DNA of 48,293 bases from Pseudomonas nitroreducens TX1 (GTDB taxonomy: Bacteria > Pseudomonadota > Gammaproteobacteria > Pseudomonadales > Pseudomonadaceae), in contig NZ_AMZB01000076.1 of NCBI RefSeq assembly GCF_000313755.1, positions 1 through 48,293 on the forward strand. Direction: 5' to 3'. A model generated the notes under the pieces. It worked only from the letters and a program-made list of their open reading frames with translations. It was not told the origin of the DNA and made no database searches. The position numbers were made by a program, and so were the translations under genes. This document shows, in pieces, positions 24,176 to 33,272 of this stretch (positions within the stretch are counted from its first letter, which is position 1; every line of letters begins with the position of its first letter).

Positions 24176-25360
24176 ATGGCCGACGGCTCGGACCGCCCAC
24201 GCCCCCGTATTCCCGGCACCGTCTGGGCGCTGGGTTTCGTCAGCCTGTTCATGGATGTGTCGTCCGAACTGCTGCACAGTCTCCTGCCGCTGTTCCTGGT
24301 CGGCAGTCTGGGGCTGAGCATGGTCGCGGTCGGACTGATCGAAGGCATCGCCGAAGCCACCGCGCTGATCGTCAAGGTGTTCTCGGGCGCTATCAGCGAC
24401 TTCCTCGGCCGGCGCAAGGGCCTGGTGCTGTTCGGCTACGGCCTGGCGGCGCTCTCCAAGCCGCTGTTCCCGTTGGCCACCTCGGGCGAGACGATCTTCG
24501 CCGCGCGCCTGCTCGACCGCATCGGCAAGGGCATCCGCGGCGCGCCGCGCGATGCGCTGATCGCCGACGTCTCGCCACCTTCGATCCGTGGCGCCTGCTT
24601 CGGCCTGCGGCAGTCCATGGACACCGTCGGCGCCTTCGCAGGCCCCCTGCTGGCCATCGTGCTGATGCTCTGGCTGGGCAACGACCTGCCGCTGGTGTTC
24701 TGGTTCGCCTGCATTCCCGCCGGCGTCGCGGTGCTGGCCATCGTCTTCTTTGTCAAGGAACCGGAACAGGCGGAAGGCACCCATCGCTTCCGCTCGCCGA
24801 TCCATCGCGACGCAATGCGCGGTTTCCCGGCGCGCTACTGGTGGGTGGTCGGTATCGGCGCGGTGTTCACCCTCGCCCGTTTCAGCGAAGCCTTCCTGGT
24901 GCTACGCGCCCAGGACATGGGCCTGCCGATGGCCTGGACGCCGGTGGTGATGGTGGTAATGGCCCTGCTGTTCATGCTCTCGGCCTACCCGGTGGGCTGG
25001 TGGTCGGACCGCACCGACCGCACCGGTCTGCTGGCCATCGGCATGCTGCTTCTGGTGACGGCCGACCTGCTGCTGGCCTGGGCCGACTCCACGCCGCTGA
25101 TGCTCGTCGGCGTCGCGCTCTGGGGCCTGCACATGGGCTTTACCCAGGGATTGCTGGCGACGCTGATCGCCGACACCACACCCGCCGACCTCAAGGGCAC
25201 CGCCTTCGGCGTGTTCAACCTTGCCAGCGGCATCGCCATGCTGCTGGCCAGCGTGCTGGCCGGCTGGCTGTGGCAAAGCTTCGGCGCCAGCTGGACCTTT
25301 GTCGTCGGCGCCGCGCTGGCCTTCGTCGCCCTGCTGTTGCTGCGCTGGCGTATCCGCTAA
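24176..25360 (+). CDS. Major facilitator superfamily transporter
   Basis: 394 residues with about 12 predicted TM helices and the MFS plan. The N-terminal half has GLIEGIAEATALIVKVFSG, a cytoplasmic loop with DFLGRRKGLV (the loop 2-3 MFS motif), and GIRGAPRDALIADV in the region of helices 4-5. The second half contains GWWSDRTDRTGLL, the repeat of that loop motif. The substrate cannot be read from sequence. A sulfur compound is only a guess from its position between cysH and cysB. Start ATG 24176 follows GAGGAAGC. A frame overlapping on the same strand and nearly as long is a shadow. A REP pair follows the stop codon. Confidence 0.88.
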   Translation: MADGSDRPRPRIPGTVWALGFVSLFMDVSSELLHSLLPLFLVGSLGLSMVAVGLIEGIAEATALIVKVFSGAISDFLGRRKGLVLFGYGLAALSKPLFPLATSGETIFAARLLDRIGKGIRGAPRDALIADVSPPSIRGACFGLRQSMDTVGAFAGPLLAIVLMLWLGNDLPLVFWFACIPAGVAVLAIVFFVKEPEQAEGTHRFRSPIHRDAMRGFPARYWWVVGIGAVFTLARFSEAFLVLRAQDMGLPMAWTPVVMVVMALLFMLSAYPVGWWSDRTDRTGLLAIGMLLLVTADLLLAWADSTPLMLVGVALWGLHMGFTQGLLATLIADTTPADLKGTAFGVFNLASGIAMLLASVLAGWLWQSFGASWTFVVGAALAFVALLLLRWRIR

Positions 25361-25371
25361 CGAAGCTTTTC

Positions 25372-25448
25372 GCAGGAGCGAGCTTGCTCGCGAACCACCC
25401 AACACTGATGTAGCCGGTGAATCTGTTCGCGAGCAAGCTCGCTCCTAC
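25372..25448. repeat. REP inverted pair
   Basis: GCAGGAGCGAGCTTGCTCGCGAA (25372-25394) and its inverted copy TTCGCGAGCAAGCTCGCTCCTAC (25426-25448) face each other across about 31 bases. This is the head-to-head REP doublet typical of Pseudomonas intergenic regions. It lies between convergent genes, downstream of both. Confidence 0.92.
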
Positions 25449-25474
25449 ATAGGGGCACTTGATAGGGGCACTTG
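25449..25474. repeat. Perfect 13-bp tandem duplication beside the REP pair
   Basis: ATAGGGGCACTTG occurs twice without a gap, at 25449-25461 and 25462-25474, starting at the base after the right REP arm. Confidence 0.9.
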
Positions 25475-25493
25475 CGCCCCACCTTGGAAGCAA

Positions 25494-25528
25494 AACAAAA
25501 AGCCGCGCCCCCTTTGGGGATCGCGGCG
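25494..25528 (-). terminator. Probable terminator of cysB
   Basis: GCCGCG-C-CCCC and GGGG-AT-CGCGGC form a stem around TTT. On the minus strand it is followed by TTTTTGTTTT. It lies 41 bases past the cysB stop. Confidence 0.8.
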
Positions 25529-25568
25529 TTTCTCGTGAGCCCAGCGCCGCAGTACCGGCGCCGTGCGA

Positions 25569-26710
<1,142 letters not shown>

Positions 26711-27196
26711 TCAGCGGTGTTGCAGCATCGGCACCAGGTAGACCGGCACCTCGGCCAGTTGCACCAGGCGCGCGGCGGTGCGCCCCAGCGGCGTGTTCAG
26801 CCCTTCCCCGTGGCTGTGACTGCCAGCGACGATGATATCGACATCCAGGCGCTTGGCCTCGTCGAGAATCACCATCGGCGCGTCCCCCTGCAGCACGCGC
26901 ACCGAGCGGATCAGCGCGGCGTCCTGGTGCGCTTCCCCCAGTTCGTCGCGGAACCCTTCCATTACCCGCTGCTCGATGCTGCCCATGACATTGGTCAGGC
27001 CATTGGTGCGCATCTCCTTCAGCGTGCTCTCGTCCAGGTAGGTCTGCAGGACGGATTCTGCAAACAGCCCCAGCGGCTCCACGGCATGCACGACATACAC
27101 TTCGGCTCCGTAGGCACGGGCCAGCGACAATGCGTGCTGGAGGACATAGGGTGCGTAAAGACCGAGGTCGGTGGCGTAAAGAATCGTTCGGATCAT
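26711..27196 (-). CDS. Universal stress protein, UspA family
   Basis: 161 residues with the Usp fold: MIRTILYATDLG at the start, YGAEVYVVHAVEPLG in the second strand, and IIVAGSHSHGEGL...LGRTAARLVQLAEVPVYLVP at the end. The last segment corresponds to the ATP-binding loop, although the classical G-x2-G-x9-GS is only partly kept (GRT in place of GS). Usp proteins help survival under starvation, oxidative stress or anaerobiosis. It is a single domain. The gap to the 5'-nucleotidase gene upstream is 96 bases, so it may have its own promoter. Confidence 0.9.
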   Translation of the reverse strand: MIRTILYATDLGLYAPYVLQHALSLARAYGAEVYVVHAVEPLGLFAESVLQTYLDESTLKEMRTNGLTNVMGSIEQRVMEGFRDELGEAHQDAALIRSVRVLQGDAPMVILDEAKRLDVDIIVAGSHSHGEGLNTPLGRTAARLVQLAEVPVYLVPMLQHR

Positions 27197-27292
27197 GCGG
27201 CCTCCTCGACTGCCTGCGCGGCGGGGCCTATCCAGCAGCGTAGCAGGAGAACGCGAATCGCTCCGATAAGGCCGGATGTCGCGGCCCGGCGG

Positions 27293-28204
27293 CTACTGGG
27301 CGACCTTCTTCTCGTTGCTTACGCCGTGCGGAACGTGGCCGGTTGCCACCACGTCGCGAGCCTTCTCGCAGTGCAGCGGCTGGTCGTCGAAGAACACGTC
27401 GGCGGCGAAGGCTTCAAGGAAGGCGGCCTTGTCCAGGCCACCGAGGAACAGCGACTCATCCAGACGGATGTCCCACTCGCGCAGGGTGCGGATCACCCGT
27501 TCGTGGGCCGGAGCCGAACGCGCGGTCACCAGCGCCGTGCGGATCGGGCAGGACTCCTGGGGGAAGGCCTGCTGCACGCGATTGAGCGCCGCGAGGAAGG
27601 GCTTGAACGGCCCGCCGCCCAGCGGCTCGCGGGCAGACTCGCGTTCGTGGGTCTGGAAGGCCTCCAGCCCGCCCTGCTGGTAGACGCGCTCGGAGTCGTC
27701 GGAGAACAGCACGGCGTCGCCGTCGAAGGCGAAGCGCAGTTCGCCGCTGGCCTCCCGCCGGGTACCGCCGGAAAGAATGGTCGCGGCGGCGAAGCCGGCG
27801 TCCAGGGCGTTGCGCACGTCTTCTATATGGGTCGAAAGGAACAGGTGGCAGTTGAACGCCTTGAGGTACGGATAAGGGCTGCGGCCGCCGACGAAGGCGG
27901 CACGGGAGATACCCAGGCCATAGTGCTGGATCGAATTGAACACGCGCAGGCCGGTGTCGGCGCTGTTGCGCGAGACCAGGATGACTTCCACCGGCGCGCT
28001 GTCGGTCCCGCCGTTGAGGGCAAGCAGCTTCTGCACCAGGGCGAAGGCGTCCCCCGGCGGCAGGACATCGTCCTCGCGGGCGATCTGGTACTGGCGATAG
28101 GCTTCGACGCCTTCGCTTTCATAGACCTGATGGCTTTCCCGCAGGTCGAACAGCGCCCGCGAGGAAATCGCCACCACCAGCTTGTCGCCCAGCCCTTTTG
28201 CCAT
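27293..28204 (-). CDS. 5'-nucleotidase (cytosolic NT5C1-like family, PF06189)
   Basis: 303 residues, cytoplasmic. The sequence starts LGDKLVVAISSRALFDLRESHQVYE and contains VEVILVSRNSADTGLRVF and FVGGRSPYPYLKAF. These are features of the small 5'-nucleotidase family related to mammalian cytosolic 5'-nucleotidase I, which has a HAD-like fold and dephosphorylates nucleoside monophosphates. FDGDAVLFSDDSE and VFFDDQPLHCE supply the acidic residues expected for metal binding. It starts at ATG 28204, 17 bases after the PanE-like gene, as part of a three-gene minus-strand operon with a thioredoxin-like gene. The substrate is inferred from the family. Confidence 0.85.
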   Translation of the reverse strand: MAKGLGDKLVVAISSRALFDLRESHQVYESEGVEAYRQYQIAREDDVLPPGDAFALVQKLLALNGGTDSAPVEVILVSRNSADTGLRVFNSIQHYGLGISRAAFVGGRSPYPYLKAFNCHLFLSTHIEDVRNALDAGFAAATILSGGTRREASGELRFAFDGDAVLFSDDSERVYQQGGLEAFQTHERESAREPLGGGPFKPFLAALNRVQQAFPQESCPIRTALVTARSAPAHERVIRTLREWDIRLDESLFLGGLDKAAFLEAFAADVFFDDQPLHCEKARDVVATGHVPHGVSNEKKVAQ

Positions 28205-28221
28205 GCTTCCCCCAGTGTCCG

Positions 28222-29169
28222 TCAGCGTGCCTGGTTGCGCGCATCGATGAAGCGCAGCGCGCGATACAGGGCTGCGATCTTCGGTAGTTCACGTCCTGCC
28301 TGGCGCGCGGCTTCCAGAGGCGCGGCGTAGATCGCCCCCAGTTCCAGCGGTCGGCGCTGGGCGAAATCGTGGTACATGCTGGGCAGGTAGTCCGGCATGG
28401 CGTCGGTGGAGCTGAGCATCGCGCCGACGATGCCCTGAGGCAGCGAGTACCCGCACGCAGCGGCGCCGGCGATGACTTCCTCCATCAGCTCGGCGACCAG
28501 GGCGCGGCTGTCGGGGTTGTCCATGATCGCTCGCGTGCCACTGTCGAGCAGCACGGAGAGGCCGTTGTAAGGGATATTCCAGACCAGCTTCTGCCAGCGC
28601 GCCTGCTCCAGGTTGGGCATGGCGTTGGAGTCCAGGCCGGCACTGCGCAACAGCGCGGCGCCCTCTTCCACTATCGCCAGGCGGGATTCGGCCTCCTGCG
28701 CGGAGCCCGAGTGATAACCGATATTCACCGCACCGAACGCCTGGTGTTCGATCACCCCCGGTTCGGCGCGATGCACGCAGATGAAGCACAGCCCACCCAG
28801 CAGGTGGATGTGCTCGGGCAGCAGCGTGCGCAGCTCGTCTTCCACGGCAAGGCCGTTCTGCAGCAGCAGGACCTTCGCCCCTTGCGTAGCGGCCTGAACG
28901 ATCAGCGGTGCGAGGTCGGCGTTGCTGGTGGTCTTGGCGCCTACCAGAAGCCAGTCGCAAGGCGGCATCTTCGCCACGTCGTCGTAGGCGTTGACCGGCG
29001 ACAGGCTCAGCGCGCCGTGTACCTGGCTGTTGAGGCGCAGGCCGTTCTGCGCGACGGCGGGATACTCGCTGCGCAGCAGGAAATGAACGTCATGGCCGGC
29101 CCGGGCCAGCATCAGGCCGTAGAAACCGCCAATGGCGCCGGTTCCGATGATGCCGATTCGCAGATTCAT
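28222..29169 (-). CDS. 2-dehydropantoate 2-reductase family protein (PanE/ApbA-like)
   Basis: 315 residues. The N-terminal Rossmann domain begins LRIGIIGTGAIGGFYGLMLA with the GxGxxG NADP-binding loop. The C-terminal helical domain contains KLVWNIPYNGLSVLL, including the Lys and Asn expected at the ketopantoate site. The canonical reaction reduces 2-dehydropantoate to pantoate for coenzyme A synthesis. Pseudomonads often have several members, so I do not give the symbol panE. The start ATG 29169 overlaps the upstream stop by one base (TGATG), with GAGGAA in front, so translation is coupled to the thioredoxin-like gene. Confidence 0.88.
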   Translation of the reverse strand: MNLRIGIIGTGAIGGFYGLMLARAGHDVHFLLRSEYPAVAQNGLRLNSQVHGALSLSPVNAYDDVAKMPPCDWLLVGAKTTSNADLAPLIVQAATQGAKVLLLQNGLAVEDELRTLLPEHIHLLGGLCFICVHRAEPGVIEHQAFGAVNIGYHSGSAQEAESRLAIVEEGAALLRSAGLDSNAMPNLEQARWQKLVWNIPYNGLSVLLDSGTRAIMDNPDSRALVAELMEEVIAGAAACGYSLPQGIVGAMLSSTDAMPDYLPSMYHDFAQRRPLELGAIYAAPLEAARQAGRELPKIAALYRALRFIDARNQAR

Positions 29170-29555
29170 CAAGGCAATTCCTCAGCAGGGCGCGCCAGGG
29201 CAACGCGCAGGGCCTGGATCAGGGGTTCAGGGCGCAGCGGTGCGTGAACCGCGCCCAGGAATTGGCCGTCCCGCACCAGAAAAAGGGACGGCAGGTGGAA
29301 GACCTCGTAGCGCTCGACCAGTCCGCCGCTGTGCCCGGCATCGATCCAGCACAGACGATCCACGGGCAGGCCGAATTCCGGCAGCACCTGCCGCGCCCAG
29401 CGACAGCTCGAGCAGCCTTCGCCGGTAAAAACCAGTAGCGAGACACCGGCAAATTCCAGCAGCCGGCGGTCGGCATCCAGGTCGGTCAGCTCCAGGCCCG
29501 GCACTATACTCAAGGTGCCATCACTCTGAGGATTGCAGTCGGAGCGTTCCGTCAT
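29169..29555 (-). CDS. Thioredoxin-like protein with CSSC motif
   Basis: 128 residues, one thioredoxin fold: strand LLVFTGEGCSSCRWARQVLPEF with redox pair Cys 48-Ser-Ser-Cys 51, and HLPSLFLV carrying the cis-Pro. No signal peptide is visible, so it is probably cytoplasmic. ATG 29555 shares the four bases CATG with the start of the PilZ gene on the other strand. A later start (TTG or GTG near codons 15-18, about 29504-29513) would leave the whole fold intact and relieve that overlap. It heads an operon with the PanE-like reductase and a 5'-nucleotidase. The redox partner is unknown. Confidence 0.8.
   Translation of the reverse strand: MTERSDCNPQSDGTLSIVPGLELTDLDADRRLLEFAGVSLLVFTGEGCSSCRWARQVLPEFGLPVDRLCWIDAGHSGGLVERYEVFHLPSLFLVRDGQFLGAVHAPLRPEPLIQALRVALARPAEELP
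29505..29510 (+). promoter_or_regulatory. Possible -10 box for the PilZ gene
   Basis: TATACT lies 44 bases upstream of the PilZ start, inside the 5' end of the divergent thioredoxin-like gene. No strong -35 sequence is visible at the right distance. Confidence 0.35.
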
Positions 29556-29973
29556 GCGTCAGTTCCTGCGTCACCCTTGCGACCTTTCGGTCGAGCTGGT
29601 CATCCGCAAGCAGACCTTCCTGCCGCGCCAGCGGTTGCACAATATCAGCCTGGGCGGCGTGGCGTGCAACTCACCGCGAGGCTTTCGTCGCGGCACCTCC
29701 ATCGAACTGCACATTCCGCTGCTGGGCGACGCGGCGCGCTATGGCGGCGTGATCGCCTGGAGCCGCAAGCAGGCGAGCGATTACCGCGTGGGCATTGCCT
29801 TCATCGACGAAGACATGCTTTTTCGCGCGAGGATGATCGAGCAGGTCTGCCAGATCGAGCACTACCGCCGGCAACATGCCCAGGCTGACGGTGGCGAGTC
29901 GCCGAGCGAGGATCTTGCGCTGGAATGGATCGCGCAGAACGCAGCGGACTTCCCATTGTTTTGCGCGGTCTGA
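29554..29973 (+). CDS. PilZ domain protein (probable c-di-GMP receptor)
   Basis: 139 residues with one PilZ domain near the N-terminus. Both c-di-GMP contact motifs are present: RQFLR (residues 2-6, RxxxR) and NISLGG (NxSxxG, about 37-42). This suggests real ligand binding rather than a degenerate adaptor. The C-terminal 40 residues are helical and acidic. The start ATG 29554 has GGAG nine bases ahead. PilZ proteins control motility, polysaccharide or pili in response to c-di-GMP. The target is unknown and no such genes are adjacent. Confidence 0.88.
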   Translation: MRQFLRHPCDLSVELVIRKQTFLPRQRLHNISLGGVACNSPRGFRRGTSIELHIPLLGDAARYGGVIAWSRKQASDYRVGIAFIDEDMLFRARMIEQVCQIEHYRRQHAQADGGESPSEDLALEWIAQNAADFPLFCAV

Positions 29974-30153
29974 TCGCCGCTGCGCAGAAAGTCGCGCCAA
30001 TGCCCGTGATCCGGGCATTTTCCTGCATCGAGCCATTGTCGAGGCCACGCCTGACCGGTTAAGGTTCGGCTTCCCCTTAGCGACACACTTGCCTGCGCCC
30101 CATCGCACGGGGATTTCTGGCGGCCGGCACCCGTGACCTGATTGAGTACCACG

Positions 30154-31230
30154 ATGGCTGATTTACAGATCGACGACCTTAACGTTGCCTCCAACGAGAC
30201 ACTGATCACGCCGGAGCAGCTCAAGCGCGAAATCCCCCTGACCGACGCCGCCCTGCGCACCGTCGCCAACGGCCGCCAGGTCGTCCGTGACATCCTCGAT
30301 GGCAAGGACCACCGCCTGTTCGTGGTGATCGGCCCCTGTTCGATCCACGACATCAAGGCCGCCCACGAATACGCCGAGCGCCTGAAGGTGCTGGCCGCGG
30401 AAGTCTCCGACACCCTGTTCCTGGTGATGCGCGTGTACTTCGAGAAGCCGCGTACCACCGTCGGCTGGAAGGGCCTGATCAACGACCCTTACCTGGACGA
30501 CTCCTTCAAGATCCAGGACGGCCTGCACATCGGTCGCCAGTTGCTGCGCGACCTCGCCGAGATGGGCCTGCCCACCGCCACCGAGGCACTCGACCCGATC
30601 TCCCCGCAGTACCTGCAGGACCTGATCAGTTGGTCGGCCATCGGCGCGCGCACTACCGAATCCCAGACCCACCGCGAGATGGCCTCGGGCCTGTCCTCGG
30701 CGGTCGGCTTCAAGAACGGCACCGACGGCAGCCTGACCGTGGCAATCAACGCCCTGCAGTCGGTTTCCAGCCCGCACCGTTTCCTGGGCATCAACCAGGA
30801 AGGTGGCGTTTCCATCGTCACCACCAAGGGCAACGCCTACGGTCACGTGGTGCTGCGTGGCGGCAACGGCAAGCCGAACTATGACTCGGTCAGCGTCGCC
30901 CTGTGCGAACAGGAACTGACCAAGGCGAAGATCCCGCTGAACGTGATGGTCGACTGCAGCCACGCCAACTCCAACAAGGATCCGGCCCTGCAGCCGCTGG
31001 TGATGGACAACGTTGCCAACCAGATCGCCGAAGGCAACAACTCTATCGTCGGCCTGATGGTGGAAAGCCACCTGGGTTGGGGCGCGCAGCCGATTCCGAA
31101 GGACCTGTGCGAGCTCAAGTATGGGGTGTCGATCACCGACGCCTGTATCGACTGGGACACCACCGAGAAGGCCGTGCGCAGCATGCACGCCAAGCTCAAG
31201 GATGTCCTGCCCAAGCGTCAGCGCGGCTGA
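30154..31230 (+). CDS. 3-deoxy-7-phosphoheptulonate (DAHP) synthase, class I
   Basis: First step of the shikimate pathway: condenses PEP and erythrose 4-phosphate. It has 358 residues, the length of the AroF/G/H-type enzymes. Motifs include LFVVIGPCSIHDIKAA, VGWKGLINDP, FLGINQEGGVSIV, MVDCSHANSNK and LMVESHLGWG. They cover the metal-binding Cys, His, Glu and Asp positions and the phosphate-binding residues. The start is ATG 30154. An upstream TTG would add four residues. Which amino acid inhibits it cannot be read safely, so no symbol is given. A long perfect terminator follows. Confidence 0.94.
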   Translation: MADLQIDDLNVASNETLITPEQLKREIPLTDAALRTVANGRQVVRDILDGKDHRLFVVIGPCSIHDIKAAHEYAERLKVLAAEVSDTLFLVMRVYFEKPRTTVGWKGLINDPYLDDSFKIQDGLHIGRQLLRDLAEMGLPTATEALDPISPQYLQDLISWSAIGARTTESQTHREMASGLSSAVGFKNGTDGSLTVAINALQSVSSPHRFLGINQEGGVSIVTTKGNAYGHVVLRGGNGKPNYDSVSVALCEQELTKAKIPLNVMVDCSHANSNKDPALQPLVMDNVANQIAEGNNSIVGLMVESHLGWGAQPIPKDLCELKYGVSITDACIDWDTTEKAVRSMHAKLKDVLPKRQRG

Positions 31231-31237
31231 GGTTTGC

Positions 31238-31279
31238 GGGCATGAAAAAGCCGGGTCAATGCCCGGCTTTTTCATGCCC
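31238..31279. terminator. Terminator after the DAHP synthase gene
   Basis: GGGCATGAAAAAGCCGGG and CCCGGCTTTTTCATGCCC form an 18-bp perfect stem around TCAATG, with internal A and T runs that give the rho-independent form in either direction. It starts 8 bases after the stop. Confidence 0.93.
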
Positions 31280-31307
31280 AGGCATCCGTGCCTGCCGCGA
31301 GGTGTTT

Positions 31308-31378
31308 TTGTAGGATGGCGTGGAGCGAAGCGATACCCATGATGGCGGATAACGCTTGAGGCGTTATCCGCCTACAAG
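31308..31378. repeat. Second type of dispersed palindromic element
   Basis: TTGTAGG (31308-31314) and CCTACAA (31372-31378) bracket an inner perfect hairpin, GCGGATAACGC-TTGAG-GCGTTATCCGC (31345-31371). The left part reads GGATGGCGTGGAGCGAAGCG, a sequence type I know as a Pseudomonas intergenic repeat. It differs from the GGAGCGAGCTTGCTCGCG REP found elsewhere in the window. Confidence 0.7.
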
Positions 31379-31403
31379 TTGATGGGGCGAACATATGGCA
31401 AAG

Positions 31404-31434
31404 AAAAAGCCGGGCAATGAGCCCGGCTTTTTTT
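31404..31434 (-). terminator. Terminator after the GNAT gene
   Basis: AAAAAGCCGGGC and GCCCGGCTTTTT form a 12-bp stem around AATGA, with T runs on both strands. It lies about 20 bases past the acetyltransferase stop on the minus strand. Confidence 0.92.
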
Positions 31435-31453
31435 CATGTCTGCGATCAGCGGA

Positions 31454-31738
31454 TCAGAGCGCGGTATCGGTGTGGCGCTGGCGGCGTTCCAGGTAGCGCT
31501 CGACATAGGAGCACGACGGAATGACGCTGTAGCCCTTGCGCTCGGCGTATTGCAGGGCGTGTTCGGTGAGGGCGGCGGCGATGCCGCGGCCGCGCAGGCT
31601 GTCCGGGACGAAAGTGCGGTAGATGTCGAGCGTCTGCTTGCCCAGATCCATGTAGGCCAGATAGGCGCGATGACCATCAACAGTCGTTACGAACTGGTGG
31701 CTGGTTTCATCATGCTGGATGGACAACGACTCACTCAC
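31454..31738 (-). CDS. Small GNAT-family N-acetyltransferase (YjdJ-like)
   Basis: 94 residues, matching the short acetyltransferase group (PF14542). The acetyl-CoA loop is RGRGIAAALTEHALQYAERKG, followed by VIPSCSYVERYLERR, a characteristic ending in which Cys and Tyr lie near the acetyl group. The substrate is unknown. The start is GTG 31738 with GGAGAG at good spacing. The next gene upstream on this strand ends 22 bases away, so the two may share a transcript. A terminator follows. Confidence 0.86.
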   Translation of the reverse strand: MSESLSIQHDETSHQFVTTVDGHRAYLAYMDLGKQTLDIYRTFVPDSLRGRGIAAALTEHALQYAERKGYSVIPSCSYVERYLERRQRHTDTAL

Positions 31739-31760
31739 TTGCTCTCTCCTTCGCAGGGCC

Positions 31761-33035
31761 TCACAACATGACCCGCACCTGATTGATCTTGTTCAGGCGG
31801 AGGAACATTTCTGCCGAACCCGTCCCGAGCAGGACAGTGATATAGACTCGGCCGTTCTCCACCTTGTGCAGCACACCCTGGTAATAGGCACCATCGAAGG
31901 TGATGAACTGCAGGCGCTTGCCGGTGTACTGGGCAAGGCTTTCAACGCTAACGAACTCATATTGCTGCGTTCTGGCCTGCGACTCAACCGTTTCTTGGGC
32001 CGAAACCATTTCATATTGGCTTTCCGGCGTGATTTTTTTCTTCAGCGGATCGACCCAGGCGAACCCCAGCGGTGCCACAGATTGCTGGTTCACTAGGACG
32101 ACCGGATGCAGCATCTGGATCACATCCTTGGGCTCGAAAAATTGCAGGCCATCCCAGGTCATGCCTTCGGTAGGCGTCAGTTCGACGCGCAGCGAACGCG
32201 GGTCAGCCAGATAGCGGCCGTAGGCTTCAAGCACTGGCTTGTCGAGCGCGATGCGTTGCTGGCGCAGCGCCTTGTCGAACTGCTCCAGTGACAGTGCGGT
32301 GTAGGCAGCCTGGTCCAGACCGAGCTTGCCCCGGCAGAATTCGCTGACCCGGCGCTGATACTGGTTGTCGTTCATCTCGACGACCACCTGGGATACTCGC
32401 GGCGGATTCACACGCATGTCGCCCGGGCGCTCGGAGACATTCATCAGCGTCATGCTGGTGTGCATGTCGAGCATGTCGCGGGTATCGCTGCGCAGATCGA
32501 AGGTCAGGGTCTGCGCGCCCGGCTGCATGCGGTAGGCAAACTCGATGTCCGACTCGAGGGTGCGGTAACCCATCTGCAGCAACTCATCGACACCGATATT
32601 GCGCACGTTGCCGCAAGCCACTTCGCTCATCGCGGTGAAGGCGCTCTTCTCCGCCGGCTGGGCGTACAGCGACTGCATGAACGGGCCATGGATCTGCAAC
32701 TCCACGCCCTTGAGGTCCACCGCCATCTGCTCGGGCAACTTGCCCTCATCCAGGCGCTCCTTGAAACTCAGCAGTTCGCGCAGACCATTGAACTTCAACT
32801 GCGCGTGCGCAACCTTCAGGCTGTCCCCCGCCATCGGCACCCTGATCACCAGGTTCTGCAACCCAACCCGTCCATCGAAGGACGACGAGATGCCGCCGTA
32901 GGAAATGTCCATGAACGGCGAAACACGGGCGATGGCGTCGTTCACTACACTGCGCACGGACAGCCACAGCGACGCCTTGATGATCAGGGCGATCGCCACG
33001 ACGGCGAACAGGGACCACTTGAGAATCTTCGACAT
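31761..33035 (-). CDS. Membrane-anchored protein of unknown function
   Basis: 424 residues from ATG 33035 (AGGA ten bases upstream); a GTG at 33044 is possible but too close to that site. One N-terminal TM helix (about 6-22, LKWSLFAVVAIALIIKASLWL) anchors a large domain, probably periplasmic, with strand-rich blocks (ISYGGISSSFDGRVGLQNLV, LEVAHAQLKF-like) reminiscent of AsmA or DUF945-type repeats. A conserved-looking segment, PLGFAWVDPLKKKITPESQY, precedes a compact C-terminal module of about 55 residues (GKRLQFITFDGAYYQGVLHK to the end). Its strand and Gly spacing suggests an Sm-like barrel. I do not recognise the family. It may be co-transcribed with the GNAT gene. Confidence 0.75.
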   Translation of the reverse strand: MSKILKWSLFAVVAIALIIKASLWLSVRSVVNDAIARVSPFMDISYGGISSSFDGRVGLQNLVIRVPMAGDSLKVAHAQLKFNGLRELLSFKERLDEGKLPEQMAVDLKGVELQIHGPFMQSLYAQPAEKSAFTAMSEVACGNVRNIGVDELLQMGYRTLESDIEFAYRMQPGAQTLTFDLRSDTRDMLDMHTSMTLMNVSERPGDMRVNPPRVSQVVVEMNDNQYQRRVSEFCRGKLGLDQAAYTALSLEQFDKALRQQRIALDKPVLEAYGRYLADPRSLRVELTPTEGMTWDGLQFFEPKDVIQMLHPVVLVNQQSVAPLGFAWVDPLKKKITPESQYEMVSAQETVESQARTQQYEFVSVESLAQYTGKRLQFITFDGAYYQGVLHKVENGRVYITVLLGTGSAEMFLRLNKINQVRVML

Positions 33036-33272
33036 GAGATGCACATCCTGGATTGTGCGAGGGCGGGACGCAGGGATACTGGCAGCTTAACAGTACACCT
33101 GGGACCTCTCCACGAGAGCCGTAGGAATTTGCGTGCATAGCGCACAGAAATCGCGCGGATTTCATGGCAAGCGGCTGACTCACCAGTCAGCCAAAACGCT
33201 TTACGCCCCAGGTCTGCGTCAGTATGTTCTGGCCACTTCCAACCCAAGGACTGCAACCCAGGACCCTCTGCC

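Noticed and set aside
24160..25413. Overlapping plus-strand frame of 417 codons in the MFS gene
   Set aside because: Arg/Pro/His-rich with no TM helices, whereas the frame starting at 24176 gives a clean 12-TM transporter.
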